64,000 nt of DNA, from positions 1-64,000 of the forward strand of contig CAMHUI010000003.1 in NCBI GenBank assembly GCA_946188345.1, read 5' to 3'. This DNA comes from an uncultured Prevotellaceae bacterium (lineage in GTDB: Bacteria; Bacteroidota; Bacteroidia; Bacteroidales; Bacteroidaceae). Below the pieces are notes generated by a model, which did no database searches, was not told the origin of the DNA, and saw only the letters and a program-made list of their open reading frames with translations. The position numbers and the translations under genes are program-made. The stretch's first letter is position 1. The number at the start of each line of letters is the position of its first letter. This document shows positions 17,571 to 27,692 of the stretch, in pieces.

Positions 17571-18915
17571 ATCTGCACAGCTTGCAGCCCTTGCAGGTGT
17601 TGAGTTCGCCTCGGAAGCGCTTGTCGACGAGGTAGTGCAGCCGGTCGCGCAGCTGCGGCAGCTGTATCTGGTCGATGACTTCCTTGACGAAGGCCTCCTG
17701 GAGGAGCAGATAGGCTTCCTGCCGGGAGATACCTCGCTGCTGCATGTAGAAGAGGGCGGCATCGTTGAGTTGGCCCACGGTGCTGCCATGGGAGCACTTC
17801 ACGTCGTCAGCATAGATCTCAAGCATTGGCTGGGTATACATGCGTGCCTCATTGCTGACGCAGAGGTTCTGATTGCGCATCTCAGATGCCGTCTGCTGGG
17901 CATCGGGCTCCACCAGCACGCGGCCTGCAAAAGCACCCGTGGCCTGGTTGTTCAGGATGTATTTATAGAGTTCATTGCTCGTGCAGTGGGGAACGGCATG
18001 GGTGATGAGGGTGTTGTTGTCGACGTGCTGCTGCTTGTCGGCGATGACGCAGCCGTTGCAGGTGCACTCGGCCCCCTCGCCGCGCATGACGAGGTTGAGC
18101 TGGTTGCGCGTGGTGCCGTTGTGCAGCGTCAGCACGTTGTGGTGGACGTGGCTGTCGCGCTGCTGCTCGATATAGACATTGCTCACGCGTACATTCTTAT
18201 AATGGGTTTCCTCCAGGGAGTATAGTTCCAGGGAAGCCCCCTGGCCCACAAAGACTTCCATGACTTCGGTGGTAAGGAAGCTGACGTCGTCGGCAGCATG
18301 GTCGCAGAAGAGCATCTTCAGCGAGGCGCCTTCCTCCAGCACGATGAGCACGCGTCGGTTGGCCATGAGGCCTGCCGAGGGCGACTTCAGGATGTTGATG
18401 ACCTGGATGGTCTTCTCTACCTTGACGCCTCGCGGCACATAGACGAAGAGCCCGTCTTGTGCCAGCATCGTGTTCAGCTGGGTCACGCCGTCGGCAGCCT
18501 CACCTGCAAGCCGGTGGTAGAGGCCTTCGGCCTGGTGGACATGCTGTGCCAACGACCCTACCACGACACCCTCGGGCAGCTGCCGATGGTCGGTCTCCTG
18601 ATAGAAGCTGTCGTTGACCATGAAATAGAGTGCTGTCGAGAGATTGGGTACGTCGCATCGGAAGGCCTCATAGGGGTTCACAGGGATGTTCAGGCGCCGC
18701 AGGTTCAGTCCATAGTCTGGCTCGAAGAGCTTGCCGACGTTGGTGTAGCGGTAGCGCTCCACCTTGCGTGTCGGGAATCCCTGCTGGCGGAACTGCTCAA
18801 AGGCGGCATCACGGCAACGGTTCATCACACCGCAAGAATGGTCGCACAGTGTTGCCCGCTCCTGTTCGTAGAGGTCTATGTATTGCTGCTCAGGACTCAA
18901 TTTCTCACTTCTCAT
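17569..18915 (-). CDS. sufD: Fe-S cluster assembly protein SufD
   Basis: A 448-aa beta-helix scaffold subunit that pairs with SufB in the SufBC2D complex. Seen: KVERYRYTNVG near residue 50, the beta-helical core, and the conserved KCSHGSTVGQLNDAALFYMQQRG-type segment (here DVKCSHGSTVGQL) near 375, followed by SRQEAYLLLQEAFVKEVI. The C-terminus ends CKGCKLC, a CX2CX2C cluster not present in E. coli SufD. The gene begins 3 bases after sufC, so they are co-transcribed. No cysteine desulfurase gene follows. Confidence 0.94.
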   Translation of the reverse strand: MRSEKLSPEQQYIDLYEQERATLCDHSCGVMNRCRDAAFEQFRQQGFPTRKVERYRYTNVGKLFEPDYGLNLRRLNIPVNPYEAFRCDVPNLSTALYFMVNDSFYQETDHRQLPEGVVVGSLAQHVHQAEGLYHRLAGEAADGVTQLNTMLAQDGLFVYVPRGVKVEKTIQVINILKSPSAGLMANRRVLIVLEEGASLKMLFCDHAADDVSFLTTEVMEVFVGQGASLELYSLEETHYKNVRVSNVYIEQQRDSHVHHNVLTLHNGTTRNQLNLVMRGEGAECTCNGCVIADKQQHVDNNTLITHAVPHCTSNELYKYILNNQATGAFAGRVLVEPDAQQTASEMRNQNLCVSNEARMYTQPMLEIYADDVKCSHGSTVGQLNDAALFYMQQRGISRQEAYLLLQEAFVKEVIDQIQLPQLRDRLHYLVDKRFRGELNTCKGCKLCR

Positions 18916-18918
18916 TGC

Positions 18919-19680
18919 TCATTCCTCATTTAGGGCGTAGCCCTCCTTTATCCAGTCGTAGCCACGCGTCTCAATCTCCTTGGCCAGTTCGGGGCCGGCG
19001 GTCTTGACGATGCGGCCCTGATAGAGCACGTGGACCACGTCGGGACGTATCATGTCGAGCAGTCGCTCGTAGTGCGTAATGACGATAATCGAAGTGTCGG
19101 GTGTATGGAGTTTGTTTACTCCGTCGGCCACGATGCGCATGGCATCGACGTCCAGACCAGAGTCCGTCTCGTCGAGGATAGCCAGCTTAGGTTCGAGCAT
19201 CGCCATCTGAAAAATTTCGTTGCGCTTCTTCTCACCGCCGCTGAAGCCTTCGTTCACCGAACGGCCCGAGAGCTTGGCGTCGAGGTCTACTATCTTCCGT
19301 TTCTCGCGCATCAGCTTCAGAAACTCTGCAGCGTTCAGGGGCTCCAGCCCTTCATACTTACGCTTTTCGTTAACGGCCGCCTTCATGAAGTTCGTCATCG
19401 ACACACCGGGAATCTCCACGGGGTACTGGAACGAGAGGAACAGCCCCTCGTGGGCGCGGTCTTCGGGCTTCATCTCGAGCAGGTTTTTGCCGTTGAACCA
19501 AGCCTCGCCCGCGGTCACTTCGTAGAGCGGGTTACCCGTCAGCACAGCCGAGAGCGTAGACTTGCCGCTGCCGTTAGGACCCATGATGGCGTGCGTCTCA
19601 CCGTCGCGAATGGTGAGGTCTATGCCCTTCAATATCTCTTTGCCTGCAATCGTGGCATGTAAGCCTTTAACTTCTAACAT
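18919..19680 (-). CDS. sufC: Fe-S cluster assembly ATPase SufC
   Basis: A 253-aa ABC-type ATPase energising SufBD. Walker A is GPNGSGKST, the signature is FSGGEKKRNEI and Walker B with its following residues is LAILDETDSGLDVDAMR. The H-loop His is in VITHYERLL. Placed between sufB and sufD with short spacers (49 and 3 bases). Confidence 0.97.
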   Translation of the reverse strand: MLEVKGLHATIAGKEILKGIDLTIRDGETHAIMGPNGSGKSTLSAVLTGNPLYEVTAGEAWFNGKNLLEMKPEDRAHEGLFLSFQYPVEIPGVSMTNFMKAAVNEKRKYEGLEPLNAAEFLKLMREKRKIVDLDAKLSGRSVNEGFSGGEKKRNEIFQMAMLEPKLAILDETDSGLDVDAMRIVADGVNKLHTPDTSIIVITHYERLLDMIRPDVVHVLYQGRIVKTAGPELAKEIETRGYDWIKEGYALNEE

Positions 19681-19729
19681 TTATCTTTTTCCTTTTTTTA
19701 TTTTCGCATGTGTATAGGAATAGCTTGCC

Positions 19730-21217
19730 TCATCCCACTGTTCCTTCCAGCGAGACGCTGAGCAGCTTCTGAGCCTCAACGGCAAACTCCATGGGCAGTT
19801 TGTTGAGCACGTCCTTGGCATAGCCGTTGACGATGAGCCCCACTGCCTGCTCTGTGGGGATGCCGCGCTGGTTGCAGTAGAACAGCTGGTCCTCGGAGAT
19901 CTTCGACGTCGTTGCCTCGTGCTCGACGATGGCCGACGGATTGTGGATGTCCATGTAGGGGAAGGTATGTGCGCCGCACTTCGAGCCCAGCAGCAGCGAG
20001 TCGCAAGATGAGTAGTTGCGGGCGTTGTCGGCTGTCGATGTGGCTCGCACCAGTCCTCTATAGGAGTTCTGCGAGTGGCCGGCTGATATGCCTTTCGAGA
20101 TGATGGTCGAGCGGGTGTTCCGCCCCATGTGAATCATCTTTGTTCCGGTGTCGGCCTCCTGATAGTTGTTCGTCACGGCCACGGAGTAGAACTCAGCTAC
20201 GCTGTTGTCGCCGCGCAGGATGCATGAGGGATACTTCCACGTGATGGCGCTGCCCGTCTCTACCTGCGTCCATGAGAGCTTCGAGCCCTCGCCACGCAGG
20301 TCGCCGCGCTTCGTCACAAGGTTCAGCACACCGCCGCGGCCCTGCTCGTCGCCCGGGTACCAGTTCTGCACCGTGGAGTATTTTACCTCCGCACGGTTCA
20401 TGACGATGATTTCGACGATGGCCGCATGCAACTGGTTCTCGTCGCGCATCGGGGCCGTGCAGCCCTCCAGATAGCTCACGTAGCTGTCGTCGTCGGCCAC
20501 GATGAGCGTTCGCTCAAACTGTCCCGTATTGCGGGCGTTGATGCGGAAGTACGACGAGAGTTCCATTGGGCAACGCACGCCCTTCGGGATATATACAAAC
20601 GAGCCATCGGAAAAGACCGCCGAGTTCAAGGCGGCATAGAAGTTGTCGCGATAGGGCACCACCGACCCCAGATACTGCCGCACCAGGTCCGGATGCTCCT
20701 TCACGGCCTCGCCGATGGAGCAGAAGATGACACCCTTCTCGCGCAGCTTCTCCTTGAACGTCGTCTTCACCGAGACGGAGTCCATGATGGCGTCGACGGC
20801 AGTGTTGCCGCTCAGCGCCAGCCGCTCCTCCAAGGGAATGCCCAGCTTGTCGAACGTCTTCTCCAGTTCAGGGTCTATGCTCCCGCTTGCGCCCTCCTTG
20901 GATGGGCGTTGGGAGGTAGGGTCGGCATAGTAAGAGATGGCCTGATAGTCGATGGGCGGCAGGTGCACGTGGCCCCACGACGGCTGCTCCATCGTCAGCC
21001 AATGGCGGAAAGCCTGCAGACGGAACTCCAGCAACCACTCCGGCTCTCCCTTCTTCTGAGAGATAAGCCTGACCACGTCCTCGTTCAGTCCGCGCTCAAT
21101 GATGTCGGTATGCACGTCGGTAGTGAAGCCGAACTCATATTTCTGCTCGGCAATCCGGCGTACCAGCTCATTGTCGCTCTGAGGCTCCTGCTGCTTCTTG
21201 TCTTTCCTCTCTGCCAT
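19730..21217 (-). CDS. sufB: Fe-S cluster assembly protein SufB
   Basis: A 495-aa scaffold subunit. Typical SufB sequences are visible: EYKFGFTTD-type start (here [14 protein letters not shown]), [64 protein letters not shown] and [17 protein letters not shown]. It is first in the suf operon and has its own upstream promoter. Confidence 0.97.
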   Translation of the reverse strand: MAERKDKKQQEPQSDNELVRRIAEQKYEFGFTTDVHTDIIERGLNEDVVRLISQKKGEPEWLLEFRLQAFRHWLTMEQPSWGHVHLPPIDYQAISYYADPTSQRPSKEGASGSIDPELEKTFDKLGIPLEERLALSGNTAVDAIMDSVSVKTTFKEKLREKGVIFCSIGEAVKEHPDLVRQYLGSVVPYRDNFYAALNSAVFSDGSFVYIPKGVRCPMELSSYFRINARNTGQFERTLIVADDDSYVSYLEGCTAPMRDENQLHAAIVEIIVMNRAEVKYSTVQNWYPGDEQGRGGVLNLVTKRGDLRGEGSKLSWTQVETGSAITWKYPSCILRGDNSVAEFYSVAVTNNYQEADTGTKMIHMGRNTRSTIISKGISAGHSQNSYRGLVRATSTADNARNYSSCDSLLLGSKCGAHTFPYMDIHNPSAIVEHEATTSKISEDQLFYCNQRGIPTEQAVGLIVNGYAKDVLNKLPMEFAVEAQKLLSVSLEGTVG

Positions 21218-21238
21218 TCAATAATTCATTTGGAACTG

Positions 21239-21269
21239 CAAAGGTACGAAAAGTCGGTCGCACAACAAA
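21239..21269 (-). promoter_or_regulatory. Promoter of the sufBCD operon
   Basis: On the - strand TTTG (21266-21269), 19 bases, then TACCTTTG (21239-21246) matches the Bacteroidetes promoter exactly. It lies 22 bases upstream of the sufB ATG. The rest of 21270-21428 shows nothing recognisable. Confidence 0.88.
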
Positions 21270-21424
21270 AAAAATTAGTATTTTTTATAGCGCGACGGGG
21301 TAACTTATCAAAATACATCTTGAATGATTCATGACACGGACTGACACGGTAGGGCTTCGTCATCCGGTTCGTTGTATGGAGCTACGGAGGTGGGAGGTGT
21401 CGAGGTCTTAGCTATGGGCTTAAA

Positions 21425-21465
21425 CGAAAAGGGGCCGTCTCACGTGGTGTGAGGCGGCCTCTTGC
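21425..21465 (-). terminator. Terminator of pnp
   Basis: GGCCGTCTCAC (21433-21443) pairs with GTGAGGCGGCC (21449-21459), one G-T wobble and a 5-base loop. Reading in the pnp direction, the stem is followed by CCCCTTTTCGTTT. Confidence 0.82.
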
Positions 21466-21491
21466 TGTGTATTCAATACAGCGTTGGCTGT

Positions 21492-23828
21492 TTAGAATTC
21501 GATGTCGATTTCGTGGTCGAGGGCATCGCTGAAGTCGCGGGGCTCACGCTCGGCCATGGGGTCGTGCTCTTCAGCACGGTTCTCATGACGCGGCTGGCGG
21601 CGGTCGTCGTTACGACGCTCACGGCGGTCGTTGTTGTTACGCTCGCGACGCTCTCCACGCTCGGGGCGCGGACGGCGCTCACGCTCTACGTAGCCCTCGG
21701 GCTTCGGGATGAGCACGCGGTGGGAGAGCTTGTACTTGCCAGTCTTCGGGTCGATTTCGAGGAGCTTGACGGTGATCTTGTCGCCTTCCTTCAGTCCAGC
21801 TTCCTCAACGGTCTCGAGGCGTTTCCAGTCGATTTCCGAAATGTGGAGCAGTCCGTCCTTTCCGGGTAGGATTTCCACGAAGCAGCCGTAGGGCATGATG
21901 CTGCGCACGGTTCCTTCGTATACCTCGCCGACTTCCGGTACGGCGACGATGGCCTTGATCTTGCGGATGGCGGCATCGATGCATTCCTTGTTGGGTGCCG
22001 ACACCTGTACCTTGCCCACTCCGTCGATTTCGTCGATGGTGATGGTGGTCTGGGTGTCTTCCTGCATCTGCTGGATGATCTTTCCGCCAGGGCCGATGAC
22101 GGCGCCGATGAACTCCTTCGGAATCTCGAACTCGACAATGCGGGGCACATGAGGCTTGAGCTCGGGACGCGGCTCGGCGATGGTGTCGGTGAGGCACTTC
22201 AGGATGTGCTCACGGCCGGCCTTAGCCTGCATGAGGGCTTTCTCGAGGATGTCAAATGAGAGACCGTCGCACTTGATGTCCATCTGCGTAGCAGTCAGAC
22301 CGTCGCGCGTACCAGTTGTCTTGAAGTCCATGTCGCCCAGGTGGTCTTCGTCGCCGAGGATGTCGCTGAGCACTGCATACTTATCTTCTCCGGGGTTCTT
22401 GATGAGTCCCATGGCGATGCCGCTGACGGGCTTCTTCATGGGCACGCCGGCGTCCATCAGGGCGAGGGTTCCGGCGCAGACGGTAGCCATGGAGCTGGAG
22501 CCGTTGGACTCGAGAATCTGGCTGACGAGGCGTACGGTGTAGGGGAAGTCCTCGGGAATCTGTCCCTTGAGTCCGCGCCAGGCAAGATGTCCGTGACCAA
22601 TCTCACGGCGTCCCACGCCGCGCTGGGCCTTGGCCTCGCCGGTGCAGAAGGGCGGGAAGTTGTAGTGGAGGAGGAACTTCATATAGCTCTTGTCGAGCAC
22701 GTCGTCGACGAGTTTCTCATCGAGCTTTGTTCCAAGTGTGCAGGTGGAGAGACTCTGTGTCTCGCCGCGTGTGAAGATGGCGCTTCCGTGAGGCATGGGC
22801 AGGGGCGACACTTCGCACCAGATGGGGCGGATGTCGGTGGTCTTTCGTCCGTCGAGTCGGATGCCTTCGTCGAGGATGCAGCGTCGCATGGCGTCGCGTT
22901 CTACGTCGTGGTAGTAGCGGTCCATCATGGCGTCGTATTCCTCCTTGGAGATTTCGGAGTCTTCGGGAACCTCAGCCAGGAACTTCTCTTTGAAGTCGCT
23001 GAGCAGTTTCTCGAATGCCTCGGTGCGTTCTTGCTTGGGCAGAGCCTGCTTGGTGATGTCGTAGGCGGGCTGATAGAGCTCTTTGTTCATACGTTCGCGC
23101 AGGGCCTCGTCGTTGACCTCGTGGTCGTATTCGCGCTTCACGTCGGTACCGAGTTCCTTGGAGAGTTCAGCCTGGAGTTCGCACATGGGTTTGATGGCGT
23201 CCATGGCGGCTTTGAGTGCGCCGAGAAGGTCTTGTTCGGAAACTTCCTTCATCTCGCCTTCCACCATCATGATGTTCTCAGCCGAAGCACCGACCATGAT
23301 GTCCATATCGGCCTGCTTCATCTGCTCAAAGGTGGGGTTGATGACATATTCGCCATTGACACGAGCTACGCGTACCTCAGAGATGGGGCACTCGAAGGGT
23401 ATGTCTGAGCACTGCAGGGCAGCTGAGGCTGCAAAGCCTGCAAGGGCATCGGGCTGGTCAACGCCATCGGCGCTGAGGAGCATGACATTGACGAAAACTT
23501 CTGCGTGATAGTTGCTGGGGAAGAGGGGACGGAGAACTCGGTCAACCAATCGGCTGGTGAGGATCTCGTTGTCGCTTGCCTTGCCTTCGCGCTTGGTGAA
23601 TCCACCGGGGAAACGACCTGCGGCACTGTACTGCTCGCGATAATCAACTTGCAAAGGCATGAAATCGGTGCCGGGTACGGCGTCCTTTGCGGCACAAACG
23701 GTGGCCAGAAGGACGGTGTTGTTCATACGAAGAACTACGCTGCCGTCGGCTTGCTTGGCCAGTTTTCCTGTTTCAATGGTGATGGTCCTTCCATCAGCCA
23801 ATTGAAGGGTTTTTGTAATTACGTTCAT
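21492..23828 (-). CDS. pnp: Polyribonucleotide nucleotidyltransferase (PNPase)
   Basis: A 778-aa 3'-5' phosphorolytic exoribonuclease. Two RNase PH-like domains (about 10-230 and 315-550) are joined by a helical domain. A KH domain follows ([22 protein letters not shown], about 565-625) and then an S1 domain ([20 protein letters not shown], about 635-705). The last 75 residues are a strongly charged Arg/Glu/Asn-rich tail, longer than in E. coli PNPase and probably disordered. A TACCTTTG box lies upstream and a terminator downstream, so it appears monocistronic. Confidence 0.96.
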   Translation of the reverse strand: MNVITKTLQLADGRTITIETGKLAKQADGSVVLRMNNTVLLATVCAAKDAVPGTDFMPLQVDYREQYSAAGRFPGGFTKREGKASDNEILTSRLVDRVLRPLFPSNYHAEVFVNVMLLSADGVDQPDALAGFAASAALQCSDIPFECPISEVRVARVNGEYVINPTFEQMKQADMDIMVGASAENIMMVEGEMKEVSEQDLLGALKAAMDAIKPMCELQAELSKELGTDVKREYDHEVNDEALRERMNKELYQPAYDITKQALPKQERTEAFEKLLSDFKEKFLAEVPEDSEISKEEYDAMMDRYYHDVERDAMRRCILDEGIRLDGRKTTDIRPIWCEVSPLPMPHGSAIFTRGETQSLSTCTLGTKLDEKLVDDVLDKSYMKFLLHYNFPPFCTGEAKAQRGVGRREIGHGHLAWRGLKGQIPEDFPYTVRLVSQILESNGSSSMATVCAGTLALMDAGVPMKKPVSGIAMGLIKNPGEDKYAVLSDILGDEDHLGDMDFKTTGTRDGLTATQMDIKCDGLSFDILEKALMQAKAGREHILKCLTDTIAEPRPELKPHVPRIVEFEIPKEFIGAVIGPGGKIIQQMQEDTQTTITIDEIDGVGKVQVSAPNKECIDAAIRKIKAIVAVPEVGEVYEGTVRSIMPYGCFVEILPGKDGLLHISEIDWKRLETVEEAGLKEGDKITVKLLEIDPKTGKYKLSHRVLIPKPEGYVERERRPRPERGERRERNNNDRRERRNDDRRQPRHENRAEEHDPMAEREPRDFSDALDHEIDIEF

Positions 23829-23920
23829 CTAAAAAATCAAAAAAAATACTTTATTGTTTTATCAACATCTGGTGATATAAATAGCTGCGTCTGTGGGGTG
23901 CGGGCTTTCAAAAAACCGTG

Positions 23921-23928
23921 CAAAGGTA
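23921..23928 (-). promoter_or_regulatory. Promoter -7 element of pnp
   Basis: TACCTTTG on the - strand. A TTTT rather than TTTG stands at the -33 position with a 19-base spacer. The leader to the pnp ATG would be about 85 bases. Confidence 0.6.
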
Positions 23929-23992
23929 GCTATTTTATTGATAGAAAACGAATATTCTGGAATTTATTTTCTTTTTTTATGAATAAAAGTAG

Positions 23993-24000
23993 TAACTTTG
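23993..24000 (+). promoter_or_regulatory. Promoter -7 element of the alpha-galactosidase gene
   Basis: TAACTTTG lies 34 bases before the ATG. No clear -33 TTTG was found, only a T-rich tract. Confidence 0.6.
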
Positions 24001-24034
24001 TGGTCAGATACATTAATTTAACACTTAAACCGTC

Positions 24035-26233
24035 ATGAAGAAAAATCTTTTACTATTCACATTCATGGTTATGGGTCTGCTGCAAGTGCAGGCACAGAAG
24101 ATCACTATCAGTGAAGCGCGTTTCCACGTCGGCGACCAGGCTGCATGGAACAGAATGAACTTTGATGACTCTCAGTGGACAATAGTTCCTGTGGGAGAAC
24201 TCTGGACCAATTTCGGTGTGAGCAACCCCAACAACTATGCGTGGTACCGCATGAAGGTCGTCATCCCCAAGAGTCTCGTTGAAAATGCCTTTGACAAGAG
24301 CTTGGTGAAGATTGGCGTAGCCAAGGTCGACGACTGTGACGAGACCTTCGTCAATGGTGTGCTCGTCGGCAAGACTGGTTCGATGCCTCAGGACGACGGC
24401 GGCTACAAGATGGCTTACGACGAGGTGCGCAGCTATGTCGTCGACGGTAAACTCATCAAATGGGACCAGGAGAACATCATTGCCGTGCGTGTCTACAACG
24501 GCAACGACCCTGGGGGTATCTTCGACGGACAGGTAACCGTTGAGCCCGTCATGCTGGCTGATGCCGTCGACATCAAGTTCGCCGAAAAAGAAGCCAACGG
24601 AGAGAAAGTATGCGACATCACCCTCGACTCAAAGGTGGGCTATAAGGGACAGATGAAGGTATCTGTTGTTGACCTCGAGAACAATCAGGAGCTCTACACC
24701 CGGTCACTCAACGTCACCAAGAAGGCCAAGACGATGAGCCTGCCCTACGACCTGCACAAGCAGTTGCGCCTGAAGGCTACCTATACCGACGCCAAGACCG
24801 GTGCCCAGGCCACGGAGTGCTATTCGCCCAAATATATCCTCACGCCGGCAGCACCTGCCACGCCGCGCTACAATGGACCGCAGGTCTATGGAGTCCGCAC
24901 CGGCTCGCCGGTCATCCTCCGCATGGCCTTCTCAGGTGAAAAACCCATGAAATATAGCATCAAGGGCATGCCGGAAGGACTCTCCGTGGACGCCCGGACG
25001 GGTGTCATCTCCGGTGCCGTGAAGAAGGCAGGCAACTACAAGCTGACCTTCGTGGCCGAGAACGCCAAGGGTAAGACAGAGCAGGCCTTCACGTTGCGGG
25101 TAGGCGAGAAGATTGCCCTCACGCCGCCTATGGGATGGAACTCATGGAACTGCTGGGGACTCTCCGTCTCGCAGGAGAAAGTTATCTCCTCGGCCCAGGC
25201 CATCCTCGACAAAGGGCTGGCAGACTATGGCTACAGCTATATCAATGTTGACGATGCCTGGGAAGCCAAAGAGCGTAATGCCGACGGCACCATCGCCACC
25301 AACGAGAAGTTCCCCGACATGAAGGGTCTCGGCGACTGGCTCCACGCCAACGGACTGAAGTTCGGCATCTATTCCTCGCCCGGCGACTATACCTGCGGAC
25401 GCTATCTCGGCAGCATCGACCACGAGGAGCAGGATGCCAAGACCTACAACGAGTGGGGTGTCGACTATCTGAAGTACGACTGGTGTGGCTATGGCCGCGA
25501 GTATGAAAAGCTGGGCGACCACTCGGTGGCAGCCTTTGCGCGGCCTTACATGAAGATGCAGCAGTATCTGCGGCAGCAGCCTCGCGACATCTTCTACTCG
25601 CTCTGCCAGTACGGTATGGCACAGGTGTGGACATGGGGTCACGCCGTCGATGCCAACTCGTGGCGTACCACCGGCGACATCACCGACACCTGGGAGTCGC
25701 TCTACGACATCGGCTTCTGCCGGCAGGTGGGACTTGATCCCTACGCCGCTCCCGGCCACTGGAACGACCCCGACATGCTTATCGTCGGCAAGGTGGGATG
25801 GAGCAACAACCTCCGCGACACCCGGCTCACTCCTGACGAGCAGTATACCCACATCTCGCTCTGGGCCCTACTGGCCTCCAATATGCTCATTGGCTGCGAC
25901 GTGGCCCAGATGGACGACTTCACCGTGGCACTGCTCTGCAACCACGAGGTAAATGCCGTCAACCAGGACGTACTCGGCAAGCAAGCCCGCCAGGCTGTTG
26001 TCAACGGTGACCTGCAGATATGGATTCGTCCGTTGGCCGATGGAACCTATGCCGTAGGTCTCTTCAACCTCGGACTTGACGACCTCACCACCGACCTCGC
26101 CTCCTATCGCGCTGCTCTCGGGCTCAAGGCTCCCATCAAGGGGCTCCGCGACCTCTGGCGGCAGAAAGACCTCAACACCACAGAGTTCCTCATTCCTTCC
26201 CACGGCGTGAAGCTGCTGAAGATAAAACTCTGA
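24035..26233 (+). CDS. Secreted GH27 alpha-galactosidase with galactose-binding-like domain
   Basis: 732 aa with a signal peptide (MKKNLLLFTFMVMGLLQVQAQ). Residues about 25-180 form a jelly-roll galactose-binding-like module (GDQAAWNRMNFDDSQW..., ENIIAVRVYNGNDPGGI). A putative-Ig segment comes next (about 280-360), then the GH27 (beta/alpha)8 barrel beginning LTPPMGWNSWNCWG at about 365. Further seen: YINVDDAWE, the nucleophile Asp in DYLKYDWCGYG (about 481) and the acid/base Asp in TGDITDTWESL (about 547). A beta-domain ends the protein. It should release terminal alpha-galactose (or the related beta-L-arabinopyranose, an activity known within GH27) from oligosaccharides. Monocistronic by its own promoter and the next gene's promoter. 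Confidence 0.92.
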   Translation: MKKNLLLFTFMVMGLLQVQAQKITISEARFHVGDQAAWNRMNFDDSQWTIVPVGELWTNFGVSNPNNYAWYRMKVVIPKSLVENAFDKSLVKIGVAKVDDCDETFVNGVLVGKTGSMPQDDGGYKMAYDEVRSYVVDGKLIKWDQENIIAVRVYNGNDPGGIFDGQVTVEPVMLADAVDIKFAEKEANGEKVCDITLDSKVGYKGQMKVSVVDLENNQELYTRSLNVTKKAKTMSLPYDLHKQLRLKATYTDAKTGAQATECYSPKYILTPAAPATPRYNGPQVYGVRTGSPVILRMAFSGEKPMKYSIKGMPEGLSVDARTGVISGAVKKAGNYKLTFVAENAKGKTEQAFTLRVGEKIALTPPMGWNSWNCWGLSVSQEKVISSAQAILDKGLADYGYSYINVDDAWEAKERNADGTIATNEKFPDMKGLGDWLHANGLKFGIYSSPGDYTCGRYLGSIDHEEQDAKTYNEWGVDYLKYDWCGYGREYEKLGDHSVAAFARPYMKMQQYLRQQPRDIFYSLCQYGMAQVWTWGHAVDANSWRTTGDITDTWESLYDIGFCRQVGLDPYAAPGHWNDPDMLIVGKVGWSNNLRDTRLTPDEQYTHISLWALLASNMLIGCDVAQMDDFTVALLCNHEVNAVNQDVLGKQARQAVVNGDLQIWIRPLADGTYAVGLFNLGLDDLTTDLASYRAALGLKAPIKGLRDLWRQKDLNTTEFLIPSHGVKLLKIKL

Positions 26234-26240
26234 ACGACGC

Positions 26241-26300
26241 AAGTTCCCCGGCAATCCTTGCTCTGGGCTAAAGAGTCTGGAGCAGAATGTCGGGGAACTT
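26241..26300 (+). terminator. Possible terminator hairpin after the GH27 gene
   Basis: AAGTTCCCCG and CGGGGAACTT form a perfect 10-bp inverted repeat separated by 40 bases. There is no immediate T-run, so the terminator role is uncertain. Confidence 0.45.
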
Positions 26301-26335
26301 TACCATCATCTTCGTGCACTTTTTTTCTTTTCTTC

Positions 26336-26366
26336 TTTCATAATTCAGCATTAATTGCTACCTTTG
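26336..26366 (+). promoter_or_regulatory. Promoter of the thioredoxin-fold lipoprotein gene
   Basis: TTTC (26336-26339), 19 bases, then TACCTTTG (26359-26366). This overlaps the TTG that the ORF track uses as a start (26355), so translation must begin later, at 26394. Confidence 0.75.
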
Positions 26367-26393
26367 CAGCCGAAAGTAAAAAAAGAAGAAGAC

Positions 26394-27572
26394 ATGAAGA
26401 AGATGATAAACTATCTGATGACGATGGCTGCAGCAACGGCTACAGCCATCGTTTTCTCTGCCTGCAGCGGCGGAAAGTATCAAGTCGAGGGAACCATTAC
26501 CGAAGCCGAGGACTCCGTGCTCTATTTCGAGCACATGAGCCTGAGCGGTCCTGTGGTCCTGGCTTCGACCACGTTGAAGTCCGACGGAGCTTTCAGCTTC
26601 AGCCAGCAGGCAGCCGACGCTCCCGAATTCTACCGTCTGCGCATTGCCAACCGCATCATCAACCTTGCCGCCGACTCAGCCGAGACCGTCACCGTGAAGG
26701 CCTCCTATCCCACGATGGGGTCGCAATACACCGTCGAGGGTTCTGACGATTGCGAGAAGATAAAGGAGCTCACCCTCCTGCAGATGCAGCTTCAGAGCCG
26801 CATCCAGTCTATCGTCCGCGACCCGAAGCTGAACCTCGAGGCCGTTGGAAAGGAAGTTGACGCCGTGGTGGCTGAGTATAAAGACAACGTGAAGCGCAAC
26901 TATATCTTCGCCGAGCCGATGAAGGCCTATGCCTACTTCGCCCTCTTCCAGACCGTCTACCTGGGAGGCGGGCAGACGGCCCTCATCTTCAATCCCCGTG
27001 CCAGCGAGGACGACACGAAGGTATATGCCGCCGTGGCCACCTCATGGGATACCTACTACCCTGGCGCCGAGCGAGGCGAGAACCTCCACAACATCGCCAT
27101 CCAGAGCATGAAGGACCAGCGCATCATCCGCAACCGTCAGAACCAGGCCATCGACCTCAGCCAGGTGGATGTGTCGAATACCGTTGACATCGTCCTGCCC
27201 GACAACAAGGGCAAGACCGTACGCCTTTCCGACCTGAAGGGCAAGGTGGTGCTGCTCGACTTCCACATCTTCGGAGCCGATGACTCTACGGAGCGCATCA
27301 TGGCACTGCGAGAGATTTACAACAAGTACCACGGACAAGGCCTGGAAATCTTCCAGGTGGGCTACGATGCCAACGAACACTTCTGGAAGACGCAGACGGC
27401 TGCCCTGCCGTGGACCTGTGTCTACGATGCCGACGGACTCAACAGCCTGAACCTCATGCGCTACAATGTGATGTCGATACCCACTTACTTCCTGCTGAAG
27501 CGCGACAACACCGTCCACATGCGCGACGTACAGATTAAGGATCTCGACAAGGAAATCCGCAGCCTCCTCTGA
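26394..27572 (+). CDS. Lipoprotein with DUF4369-like and thioredoxin/AhpC-fold domains, CXXC absent
   Basis: Start set at 26394 (MKKMINYLMTM), giving 392 aa, because the promoter lies over the longer start. The lipobox is VFSACSGG. An N-terminal beta-domain (about 27-105, KYQVEGTITEAEDSVLYFEHM) resembles the DUF4369 unit found in front of TlpA-like proteins. A helical region follows, then a thioredoxin-like fold (about 255-392) starting LPDNKGKTVRLSDLKGKVVLLDF. Where TlpA proteins carry WCGPC this one has HIFGADDSTERIM, so no redox cysteine pair exists. The cis-Pro loop (MSIPTYFLL) is kept. A binding or chaperone role is more likely than thiol oxidoreduction; the function is unknown. Confidence 0.82.
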   Translation: MKKMINYLMTMAAATATAIVFSACSGGKYQVEGTITEAEDSVLYFEHMSLSGPVVLASTTLKSDGAFSFSQQAADAPEFYRLRIANRIINLAADSAETVTVKASYPTMGSQYTVEGSDDCEKIKELTLLQMQLQSRIQSIVRDPKLNLEAVGKEVDAVVAEYKDNVKRNYIFAEPMKAYAYFALFQTVYLGGGQTALIFNPRASEDDTKVYAAVATSWDTYYPGAERGENLHNIAIQSMKDQRIIRNRQNQAIDLSQVDVSNTVDIVLPDNKGKTVRLSDLKGKVVLLDFHIFGADDSTERIMALREIYNKYHGQGLEIFQVGYDANEHFWKTQTAALPWTCVYDADGLNSLNLMRYNVMSIPTYFLLKRDNTVHMRDVQIKDLDKEIRSLL

Positions 27573-27599
27573 CGGAGGTCTTTGCTTGAGTCGTAAGAC

Positions 27600-27675
27600 A
27601 AGAATAAAGAAAACGCACTGACATGCTGCCTTGGTTTGCTTGGCCCAACAGCATGTCAGTGCGCTTTTTATTCCT
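27600..27675. terminator. Strong bidirectional terminator
   Basis: A perfect 15-bp stem (CGCACTGACATGCTG with its complement, 27614-27628 and 27649-27663) is flanked by complementary A-rich and T-rich tracts. It separates the lipoprotein gene (+) from the convergent esterase gene (-). Confidence 0.93.
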
Positions 27676-27692
27676 GTCTTTTTGTTTCTTTT

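Noticed and set aside
21270-21424. Search for a tRNA or small RNA between sufB and pnp
   Set aside because: No cloverleaf or conserved structure could be made out by eye apart from the pnp terminator.
21492-23828. Long + strand ORFs (for example 22341..23408) opposite pnp
   Set aside because: Frame shadows in a GC-rich gene; pnp on the - strand has complete domain content.
26355-26393. TTG start of the thioredoxin-fold lipoprotein in the ORF track
   Set aside because: The TACCTTTG promoter element overlaps it, so it would not be within the transcript; the lipoprotein signal fits the ATG at 26394.
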